Source: Caulobacteraceae bacterium
Lineage (GTDB): Bacteria > Pseudomonadota > Alphaproteobacteria > Caulobacterales > Caulobacteraceae
Direction of reading: 5' to 3'
NCBI GenBank assembly: GCA_003136615.1
Contig: PLFA01000160.1
Span: 1 to 5,877 of the forward strand
Length of the DNA stretch: 5,877 nucleotides
Below the pieces are notes generated by a model, which had not been told where the DNA came from, made no database searches, and saw only the letters and a program-made list of their open reading frames with translations. Of this stretch, positions 1 through 5,260 are shown piece by piece (position 1 is the first letter of the stretch; the number at the start of each line of letters is the position of its first letter). Both the position numbers and the translations under genes were made by a program.

Positions 1-261
1 CTGCGCGAGCTGATCGATCTGTCGGTCAACGAGACCTTGTCGCGGACCGTCATCACAGGCCTCACCGCTCTGCTGGCGCTCTCCGGCCTCGCCATCTTCG
101 GCGGCGAATCCCTGCGGCCGCTCTCCTTCACCATGGTGTTCGGCATCGTCATCGGCACCTATTCGTCGATCTATGTCGCCCTGCCGGTGATCCTGCTTTG
201 GGGCGTCAAGCGCGACGAGGACGAGGCCGAGCCGATCAAGCTGCAGCCGGCGCGCCGCTAG
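1..261 (+). CDS. secF: Protein translocase subunit SecF, 3' end (partial)
   Basis: This is the C-terminal 86 residues of SecF, open at the left edge and ending at TAG 259-261. SecF pairs with SecD in the inner membrane and uses the proton gradient to assist Sec-dependent export and membrane insertion. The fragment opens with the family-typical stretch LRELIDLSVNETLSRTV. A hydrophobic segment follows at about residues 17-34, then a second one at about 41-66 containing the characteristic GIVIGTYSSIYVALPV. A short charged cytoplasmic tail (KRDEDEAEPIK) closes the protein. SecF is usually a little over 300 residues, so roughly the first 220 lie outside the window. The next gene starts 12 bases after the stop, in the same reading frame, which suggests one transcript. 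The family assignment is secure. An internal TTG at 37 could be mistaken for a start, but the frame is open and SecF-like upstream of it. Confidence 0.95.
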   Translation: MRELIDLSVNETLSRTVITGLTALLALSGLAIFGGESLRPLSFTMVFGIVIGTYSSIYVALPVILLWGVKRDEDEAEPIKLQPARR

Positions 262-273
262 GACTCGGCGGCG

Positions 274-630
274 TTGCGCGAACCGCCGGCCATCGAGACC
301 TACGGCGCCGGCGGATTCCGGGTCGCAGGCGTCTGGCGGCCGGGGCCTCTGCTGATCCTGGCCGACCAGCCGCTCGACTGGCGGCCGACTACCCTGGCCG
401 ACGTGACCATCGAGGATTTCGCCGGCGTGCTGGCGCTGGAGCGCGGCGCAGCGGAGTTCGTGTTGCTGGGAACGGGCGCCGTGCAGGCGCTGCCGGCCCG
501 ATCGATCCGCGAGGGCCTGCGCGCGGCGGGATTGGGCTTCGAATTCATGGCCACGGACGCCGCCGTGCGGATGCACAATGTGCTGGCCTCGGAGGGCCGG
601 CTGTTCGCGACGGCGCTGATCCCGATTTGA
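274..630 (+). CDS. Mth938-like domain protein (DUF498, NDUFAF3/AAMDC family)
   Basis: This is a 118-residue soluble protein that appears to be a complete single Mth938-fold domain. Family-typical elements are an N-terminal I-E-x-Y-G-x-G-G-F strand region (residues 7-15), a central EFVLLGTG strand and turn (61-68), and a C-terminal half reading MATDAAVRMHNVLASEGR and ending in ATALIPI. Human NDUFAF3, an assembly factor for respiratory complex I, has this fold, but the bacterial proteins have no firmly established activity. The start is TTG 274: it is the first start-type codon after the secF stop, it gives a full-length domain, and AGGA at 260-263 sits 10 bases upstream, overlapping the secF stop. 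The gene follows secF in the same frame and is probably co-transcribed with it. A link to membrane-complex assembly is inferred from context and family only. Confidence 0.88.
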   Translation: MREPPAIETYGAGGFRVAGVWRPGPLLILADQPLDWRPTTLADVTIEDFAGVLALERGAAEFVLLGTGAVQALPARSIREGLRAAGLGFEFMATDAAVRMHNVLASEGRLFATALIPI

Positions 631-730
631 GGGTCTCGCGGGCCGCCTTTTCGCATTCCCGTTTACCTTTTCGCCCGCGGCAAAACGCCCTATACGAGTC
701 CGCTTTAGGGCTGGAACACATGAGGGCGCA
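631..730. other. Intergenic region with a 9-bp direct repeat
   Basis: This 100-base gap lies between the Mth938-like gene and the PuuD-like gene and is the longest same-strand gap in the window. The sequence CCTTTTCGC occurs twice, at 646-654 and 666-674, exactly 20 bp apart (about two helical turns). A TATACG hexamer at 691-696 could be a -10 element, and TTTACC at 662-667 is the best -35-like match, but their spacing of 23 bp is too long for a standard promoter. GAGGG at 722-726 is the likely ribosome binding site of the next gene. No convincing intrinsic terminator is visible. The gap could hold a promoter separating the PuuD-like gene from secF, but this is weakly supported. Confidence 0.3.
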
Positions 731-1357
731 ATGGCCGGGCTACTGCTGAACTTTCGCAACATGATCATTCTCAGCCTCGTTCTGGCGCTGATCATGGTGT
801 TCGCCTTCGGATCGGCGCGCGGTTCGTTCGACCTGATCTTCTGGCAGGCGACCTTCCGCTGGATGCACGTGGTGTTCGGCATCCTGTGGATCGGCCTGCT
901 CTACTATTTCAACTTCGTGCAGATCCCGACCATGCCCAAGATCCCCGCCGAGCTGAAGCCGGCGGTGTCCAAGTTCATCGCTCCGGAGGCGTTGTTCTGG
1001 TTCCGCTGGGCGGCCCTCTTCACCGTGCTGGCGGGCCTCGGCATCATCGGCCTGCGCGAGGCGGTGATCAAAGGCTATGCGGCCAAGGTGTTCACCCTGG
1101 GCTTCGCCGGCGGCTTCGGCTCGGACGGCAAGGCCTACGCGCTGCTCGGCATCGGCGTCTATCTGGCGATCATCATGTTCCTGAACGTCTGGGGGATCAT
1201 CTGGCCGAACCAGAAGATCGCTTTGGGAATCAAGGATGCCGACGCGGACGCTAAGGCCAAGGCGGCGCGCACCGCCATGCTGTTCTCACGGACGAACGCG
1301 TTGCTCTCCCTGCCCATGCTCACCGCCATGGCGATGTATCAGACCTTCTACGGCTGA
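731..1357 (+). CDS. PuuD-like (urate oxidase N-terminal domain family) membrane protein
   Basis: This is a 208-residue integral membrane protein. The segment RWMHVVFGILWIGLLYYFNF (residues 43-62) is the hallmark of the Urate_ox_N/PuuD family, including its conserved histidine (H46). Hydrophobic segments lie at about 11-28, 44-63, 89-108 and 136-158. The C-terminal SRTNALLSLPMLTAMAM (186-202) resembles a conserved family motif. Characterised PuuD urate hydroxylase is longer, with about eight membrane segments and a C-terminal cytochrome c domain. Here there is no CxxCH motif, and no purine-catabolism gene is in view, so urate oxidation should not be assumed. ATG 731 has GAGGG at 722-726 a few bases upstream. 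The stop is only 3 bases from the next start, so the two genes are probably translated from one message. The family call is good; the function is unknown. Confidence 0.8.
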   Translation: MAGLLLNFRNMIILSLVLALIMVFAFGSARGSFDLIFWQATFRWMHVVFGILWIGLLYYFNFVQIPTMPKIPAELKPAVSKFIAPEALFWFRWAALFTVLAGLGIIGLREAVIKGYAAKVFTLGFAGGFGSDGKAYALLGIGVYLAIIMFLNVWGIIWPNQKIALGIKDADADAKAKAARTAMLFSRTNALLSLPMLTAMAMYQTFYG

Positions 1358-1360
1358 CGC

Positions 1361-2044
1361 ATGGCGGCGACGGACGGCGGCTTTGATGACGCCGTCCGAA
1401 AAGGAGATCCCGACCGCTGGCTGGCGAGCCGATTCATCGGCGACCCGGCGCGGCGTGACGCGGTGGTCGTCCTCTACGCTTTTGACCTGGAACTGGCCCG
1501 CGCGCCGCGTGTGACCACCTCTCCCATGACGGCGGACATCCGCCTGGCCTGGTGGAGCGAGGCCCTGGATGAGATCTCCGCGGGCGGGTCCGTTCGCGCT
1601 CACCCCGTGGTTCAAGCCATGGCCTCGGTTATCGCCGCCTATGGCCTCGACAAGGCACCGCTAGACTCCATTATCAGCGCCCGCCGCGAGGCCCTATTCA
1701 CCCCCGTCGCAGACCGCGCCGGCGCCATCTCCTGGGCCGATGACGTCGCGGGCTCAGCCGCCTGGCTGGCGGCGCGCATTCTGGACCCCGCCGTTCCCGA
1801 GGCCCCCGTGTGTCTGGCGGGTCGGCTGACGGGCCTGGCCATGCTGGCAAGATCTGGGCTGAGCGTTGAGGGGATGGCCGAGCTCGTCGCGGAGACACGG
1901 GAGGGCGCCAATCGCGTCATCACCACGATCAGCGCCCAGGCCTTCCCGGCCGTGGCCGCCGGCGCCTTGGCGCGGTATGCGGGCGCGTCCGAACTTTCGC
2001 GGCGGTTGCATCTGACCTGGGCGGTGGCGCGGGGCCGGCTTTAG
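1361..2044 (+). CDS. Squalene/phytoene synthase family protein, NDUFAF6-like, probably non-catalytic
   Basis: This is a 227-residue, predicted soluble, helical protein. The best family signature is YAFDLELAR (residues 39-47) followed by the [12 protein letters not shown] block (58-69), which matches the bacterial NDUFAF6-like branch of the squalene/phytoene synthase superfamily. True synthases carry two aspartate-rich motifs that bind magnesium and prenyl diphosphate. Neither is intact here: the first helix has FDLELAR, and the second region offers only ADDVA (127-131) without a DxxxD spacing. Head-to-head prenyl condensation is therefore unlikely. Human NDUFAF6 is a complex I assembly factor. 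The protein is shorter than most homologues I recall (about 260-290 residues), but the end [12 protein letters not shown] resembles the usual C-terminal RRQW-LW-AARG pattern, so it is probably complete. ATG 1361 follows the PuuD-like stop by 3 bases. The gene converges on trmFO with overlapping stop codons. Confidence 0.82.
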   Translation: MAATDGGFDDAVRKGDPDRWLASRFIGDPARRDAVVVLYAFDLELARAPRVTTSPMTADIRLAWWSEALDEISAGGSVRAHPVVQAMASVIAAYGLDKAPLDSIISARREALFTPVADRAGAISWADDVAGSAAWLAARILDPAVPEAPVCLAGRLTGLAMLARSGLSVEGMAELVAETREGANRVITTISAQAFPAVAAGALARYAGASELSRRLHLTWAVARGRL

Positions 2045-3432
2045 GCGGCGAGAACCTCCGCGCCGCGCCAGGCGTCGATGTCACGCAGAGCGCGCAGGCT
2101 CAGGGCGTATTTGCGCATCCGGCCGCGTTCGCCCCGGCCGCCACGCTTCGCGCCCCCGGCTGAGGGTGGCTCCTCCAGCGGCGGCAGGAGGCCGTAATTG
2201 ATGTTCATGGGCTGGAATGATTGGCCGACGCCGGCCAGGCCCCCGCCGGTGACGTGGTTCAAAAGGGCGCCCAGGGCCGTGGTGAAGGGCGGGGGCGTGA
2301 ACGGGCAGCCGAAGGCCTCAGCTGTCGCCATCCGCCCGGCGAGAAGACCGATGGCGGCGCTTTCCACATAGCCCTCCACCCCGGTCACCTGGCCCGCGAA
2401 CCGCAGCCGCGGATCAATCTTGAGGCGTAGGGCGCCGTCCAGCAATCGGGGGCTATTGAGGAAGGTGTTTCTGTGAATGCCGCCCAGGCGCGCGAAGACG
2501 GCGTGCTCCAGGCCCGGGATCATGCGGAAGATCTCGGTTTGCGCGCCGTGCTTCAGTTTGGTCTGGAAGCCGACCATGTTCCAGAGCGTCCCCAGGGCGT
2601 TGTCCTGGCGCAGCTGGACCACGGCATAAGGCTTGACCGTCGGGTTATGCGGATTGGTCAGGCCCACCGGCTTCATGGGCCCGTGACGGGGCGTCTCGCG
2701 GCCGCGCTCGGCCATGACCTCGATGGGCAGGCACGCTTCGAAATAGGGCGCTTCCTCCCAGGCCTTGAACTCGGTCTTGGGGCCAGCCAGCAGGGCGTCG
2801 ATGAAGGCGTCATAGCCCGCGCGGTCCAGGGGGCAGTTGATATAGTCCGCCCCGTCGCCGCCGGGTCCCGCCTTGTCATAGCGCGACTGCTTCCAGGCGA
2901 CGCCCATATCGATGCTGTCCACATTCACGATAGGGGCGATGGCGTCGAAGAAGGCCAGGGCGTCTTCCCCGGTGCGCGCGAGGATCGCCTCCGCCAAGGC
3001 CGGCGAGGTGAGCGGGCCGGTGGCGATGATCACATTCGCCCAGTCGGCGGGGGGATAGGCAACTTCCTCGCGCGCCAAAGTGATTCGCGGATGGTTGGTG
3101 ATGGCCCCTGTCACGGCCGTGGCGAATGCGTCGCGATCCACCGCCAGGGCGCCCCCGGCCGGGGTCTGGGCGCGGTCGGCGCAGGCCATGATCAGCGAGC
3201 CCAGGCGTCGCATCTCTTCGTGCAAGAGGCCCACGGCGTTGTGGGCCCAGTCGTCGGCGCGGAAGGAGTTTGAGCAGACCAGTTCGGCCAGCAGCTCGGT
3301 CTGGTGGGCCGCGGTCGCAACCAGGGGGCGCATTTCGTGCAGAACGACGCTCGCGCCGCTCTCCGCCGCTTGCCAGGCGGCCTCGCAACCGGCGAGGCCC
3401 CCGCCGACAATATGGATCGGTTGTCCGGACAT
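2041..3432 (-). CDS. trmFO: Methylenetetrahydrofolate--tRNA-(uracil-54-C5)-methyltransferase TrmFO
   Basis: This cytoplasmic flavoprotein makes 5-methyluridine at position 54 of the tRNA T-loop, using 5,10-methylene-tetrahydrofolate as carbon donor and reduced FAD/NAD(P)H. From ATG 3432 the product is 463 residues. It opens with the FAD-binding [15 protein letters not shown] (residues 6-20), followed by HEMRP. Two redox/catalytic cysteines of the family are present: C53 in ELVCSNS and C234 in [10 protein letters not shown], the latter equivalent to the nucleophile Cys226 of the Bacillus subtilis enzyme. Other family blocks are [28 protein letters not shown] and [16 protein letters not shown]. 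An Arg/Gly-rich patch lies near residues 434-441. ATG 3432 places IxIVGGG at the usual distance; an in-frame TTG at 3459 would add nine residues but looks unlikely. Neither start has a clear Shine-Dalgarno. TrmFO replaces TrmA in most alphaproteobacteria and Gram-positives. Confidence 0.97.
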   Translation of the reverse strand: MSGQPIHIVGGGLAGCEAAWQAAESGASVVLHEMRPLVATAAHQTELLAELVCSNSFRADDWAHNAVGLLHEEMRRLGSLIMACADRAQTPAGGALAVDRDAFATAVTGAITNHPRITLAREEVAYPPADWANVIIATGPLTSPALAEAILARTGEDALAFFDAIAPIVNVDSIDMGVAWKQSRYDKAGPGGDGADYINCPLDRAGYDAFIDALLAGPKTEFKAWEEAPYFEACLPIEVMAERGRETPRHGPMKPVGLTNPHNPTVKPYAVVQLRQDNALGTLWNMVGFQTKLKHGAQTEIFRMIPGLEHAVFARLGGIHRNTFLNSPRLLDGALRLKIDPRLRFAGQVTGVEGYVESAAIGLLAGRMATAEAFGCPFTPPPFTTALGALLNHVTGGGLAGVGQSFQPMNINYGLLPPLEEPPSAGGAKRGGRGERGRMRKYALSLRALRDIDAWRGAEVLAA

Positions 3433-3433
3433 G

Positions 3434-3447
3434 CCGTGACGTTCTAA
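3434..3447 (-). promoter_or_regulatory. Possible -10 element for leaderless trmFO transcript
   Basis: On the minus strand TAGAAC (3446-3441) matches the TANAWC core of the Caulobacter housekeeping -10 consensus. It ends 8 bases before the trmFO ATG at 3432. A transcript initiated at normal distance from it would begin at or within a base or two of the start codon, giving a leaderless mRNA, which fits the absence of a Shine-Dalgarno. There is no convincing -35 at the right spacing (TTGATC at 3459-3454 is only 7 bases away), so this is tentative. Confidence 0.3.
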
Positions 3448-3460
3448 GCTGCGGATCAAC

Positions 3461-3494
3461 TAAGAAAAAGAGGCGTCCGCGAGGCGAGACGCCT
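3461..3494 (-). terminator. Leftward intrinsic-terminator-like hairpin upstream of trmFO
   Basis: Read on the minus strand, AGGCGTC (3494-3488) and GACGCCT (3477-3471) form a perfect 7-bp stem around a 10-base loop. The stem is followed directly by a U-rich run, CTTTTTCTT (3470-3462). This has the form of a Rho-independent terminator acting leftward, about 30 bases before the trmFO start. No gene on that strand ends just before it. It may stop antisense transcription running back through the two membrane-protein genes from uvrA, or act as an attenuator in a trmFO leader. On the plus strand the hairpin has no downstream T run. Confidence 0.5.
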
Positions 3495-3549
3495 TGAGCT
3501 TGGCCATAGGGCGAAGCATCTGAGTGGGGACGGTTGTAAGAGGTGTGGC

Positions 3550-4320
3550 GTGGTGATGGGCGGCGTGAGCGCGGCGTGGCGATTTCTGGTCCCCGCTTGG
3601 CGGCAAGCCTGGGCGTCATTGCTGTGCGCGAGCGCATACTTGAGCCTCGCGTTCGGCTCACGGAGCCTGGTAGGCCCTTGGCTGTTGCTCGGCGTTCTGA
3701 TGACGCTGATCGCCTCAGGCCGGCTCTGGCCGGCGGCCATGGGACAGATCGAGCCGCCACGCGGCTGGGACCTCCTGATTCGCGTCAGGGAGCTTCGCCT
3801 TCTCGCCGTCGCGGGGCTGAGCTTTCTCTTCCTGTTCGTCCTGTTCCTGCTGGTCTTCGTCCTGGTGCTCTGCTTCGCCTATGCGGCTGCCGCCTCGGGG
3901 CATGGTTTTGTGGCCTCGGAGATATCCACCTGGGCGCCGGCGGTTGATAGCCGAGGGCGATGGGTGGTCAGCGTGGTGGCGATCGTCTGCACCCTGGCCT
4001 GGACCTGGGCGGCCATGCGAGTCTCCCTGGCCGCGCCGGCTACCGTGGCGGAGGGCAAGGTGCTGATGATCGCCACCTGGCCCCTCACCCGGGGCCGCGC
4101 ATGGGCCATCGCCCTGGCCCAAGTTCTTACGCTTCTCGTTCCCGCGGGCCTCACGGCGCTACTGATCGCCGCCCACCCCGCCCGTGGTCCGGCGCCGCTG
4201 GGTCTGGCCTTGGCCAGGGGGCTTGTGATCGCCGGACTTTGGCTTCCGCTGACCATCGGCTTGATGGGTCGGCTCTACAGCGACCTCACGTCCGGTCAGC
4301 CCGAGGCGGCCCTCGCATGA
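3550..4320 (+). CDS. Uncharacterised six-segment membrane protein, first of a paralogous pair
   Basis: I do not recognise a named family for this 256-residue protein. It has about six hydrophobic segments, near residues 19-35, 42-58, 85-111 (very strong, rich in Phe/Leu/Val), 138-157, 186-207 and 218-240. Polar motifs before segment 3 (IRVRELRLL, 77-85) and after segment 4 (MRVSLAAPATVAEGK, 156-170, then WPLTRGRAW, 177-185) are echoed in the next gene, so the two products look homologous. The start is GTG 3550, because AAGAGG at 3538-3543 lies 6 bases upstream. GTG 3553 and ATG 3556 are alternatives in the same frame and change at most two residues. The stop overlaps the next start in ATGA, indicating coupled translation. 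No enzyme motif or signal peptide is evident. A small integral-membrane accessory or transport-related role is possible but unsupported. Confidence 0.85.
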   Translation: MVMGGVSAAWRFLVPAWRQAWASLLCASAYLSLAFGSRSLVGPWLLLGVLMTLIASGRLWPAAMGQIEPPRGWDLLIRVRELRLLAVAGLSFLFLFVLFLLVFVLVLCFAYAAAASGHGFVASEISTWAPAVDSRGRWVVSVVAIVCTLAWTWAAMRVSLAAPATVAEGKVLMIATWPLTRGRAWAIALAQVLTLLVPAGLTALLIAAHPARGPAPLGLALARGLVIAGLWLPLTIGLMGRLYSDLTSGQPEAALA

Positions 4321-5231
4321 CCGGCTTTCCCCCAGCCCTTGGCGCGGTTGACGGCCTGCGGGCCGTGCGCCGTCAGGTCGCCGCGTCGCTTTACGCCGCC
4401 ACGGCGGGGGTGCGCCTGATCCAGCGCGAACCCAGGGCCTTTGCCGCCTGGATCGGCATCTGGCTGGCGGCGGTGAGCGTCGCGGCCTTGCTGGTGGCCT
4501 TCGGTGGAGCGGTCCCCACCGACCCCACGGTCTATCACCGGCTCGGCGCCAGGTTCGGCCCCTTCGCCGTGATCCTGATGACGATCTTTCTGATCGCCTG
4601 GGCGGCGACGACCCAGGCGGCCTTTCGCGCCGTGCTGCAGCCGGATGAGCGGCGCTACTTCTATCTGCGGCTTGGGGCCGATGAGCTGCGGCTGGCGGTC
4701 ATGAGCCTCGTCACCTTCCTGCTGATCCTGATCTTCGGCGCGGTGCCCGCCTTTCTGCTCCTGGCCCTGGCCAGTCCCTTCATGCAAGCCGCGCCGGATC
4801 TCATCCGCTACATTGCTGGGATAGGGGCCTTGGCCACCATCGGCGTTGACGTCTGGGTAGGGGTGAGGCTCTCGCTTATCGCGGTGGAAACCTTCGCCGA
4901 GGGCCGCTTTCACCTCAGCGCCTATTGGCCCCTGGCGCGGGGCCGGTTCTGGTACTTGGTCCTGATCTATGGGGCGTGTTTCGTCATGTTCCTTTTTCTG
5001 GGGGCCCTGGTGGGTGGGGCTACGGCGGCCCTGGAAGCGGGCCAGTCCCTGGTGGGTCCGCCTCAGGGGGCCGATCCCGCGCGACGCGCGGCGCTCTTGG
5101 CCATGGCCGGAACCTATGCGGCGCTCTTCGCTGTCTCCTGGGTCGCCTCCACGGTGCTCTTCTGCGCCGCCCAGGCCCAGGCCTTCCGCGCCATCACAGG
5201 GGCCCATATCAGGCGAATGCCGGGTTTCTAG
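4317..5231 (+). CDS. Uncharacterised six-segment membrane protein, second of a paralogous pair
   Basis: This 304-residue protein has about six hydrophobic segments, near residues 42-62, 79-101, 126-152, 163-183, 210-234 and 263-285, and an N-terminal cytoplasmic-type stretch of about 40 residues rich in Arg. Before segment 3 it carries YLRLGADELRL (116-126), and after segment 4 VRLSLIAVETFAEGR (183-197) followed by WPLARGRFW (204-212). Both correspond to motifs at similar positions in the upstream gene. The start ATG 4317 overlaps the upstream TGA and has GAGG at 4303-4306. The frame is open further upstream, to about 3960, but that stretch lies wholly inside the preceding gene and reads as non-membrane, Gly/Arg/Pro-rich shadow sequence, so it is excluded. 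The stop is 29 bases from the convergent uvrA stop. I recall similar LRLGxDELRL motifs in hypothetical proteins of Caulobacterales; the function is unknown. Confidence 0.87.
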   Translation: MTGFPPALGAVDGLRAVRRQVAASLYAATAGVRLIQREPRAFAAWIGIWLAAVSVAALLVAFGGAVPTDPTVYHRLGARFGPFAVILMTIFLIAWAATTQAAFRAVLQPDERRYFYLRLGADELRLAVMSLVTFLLILIFGAVPAFLLLALASPFMQAAPDLIRYIAGIGALATIGVDVWVGVRLSLIAVETFAEGRFHLSAYWPLARGRFWYLVLIYGACFVMFLFLGALVGGATAALEAGQSLVGPPQGADPARRAALLAMAGTYAALFAVSWVASTVLFCAAQAQAFRAITGAHIRRMPGF

Positions 5232-5260
5232 TCTTCGAAGCACGGGCGTCGCTCCGCCCT

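Noticed and set aside
198..749. Plus-strand open frame overlapping the secF end and the Mth938 gene
   Set aside because: Arg/Gly/Ala-rich translation with no family features, over two well-supported genes in another frame.
2473..3273. Long plus-strand open frame opposite trmFO
   Set aside because: trmFO is unmistakable on the other strand; the plus-strand translation shows no recognisable family and is the usual antisense frame of GC-rich DNA.
3495..3549. tRNA or small RNA gene ending at the terminator-like hairpin; rightward promoter for the membrane-protein pair
   Set aside because: No cloverleaf, T-loop or CCA end can be drawn on the minus strand, and no -35/-10 pair with acceptable spacing is visible on the plus strand (TTGAGC at 3494-3499 lacks a partner).
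2876..3760. Minus-strand 294-codon open frame spanning trmFO and the divergent region
   Set aside because: It overlaps trmFO in another frame on the same strand and is Arg/Pro-rich with no family features.
3960..4316. In-frame upstream extension of the second membrane-protein gene, giving a 423-residue product
   Set aside because: It lies entirely within the first membrane-protein gene in another frame, encodes hydrophilic Gly/Arg/Pro-rich sequence, and the ATGA overlap at 4317 with GAGG upstream is a normal coupled start.
4296..5243. Minus-strand 315-codon open frame opposite the second membrane-protein gene
   Set aside because: The translation is a Gly/Gln/Arg/His-rich antisense shadow of hydrophobic codons; the plus-strand protein has coherent membrane segments and motifs.
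5232..5260. Possible terminator between the convergent membrane-protein and uvrA genes
   Set aside because: GGGCG/CGCCC (5244-5248 with 5255-5259) forms only a 5-bp stem and neither strand has a U run after it. The palindrome CTTCGAAG at 5233-5240 is short. Not enough to call a terminator.
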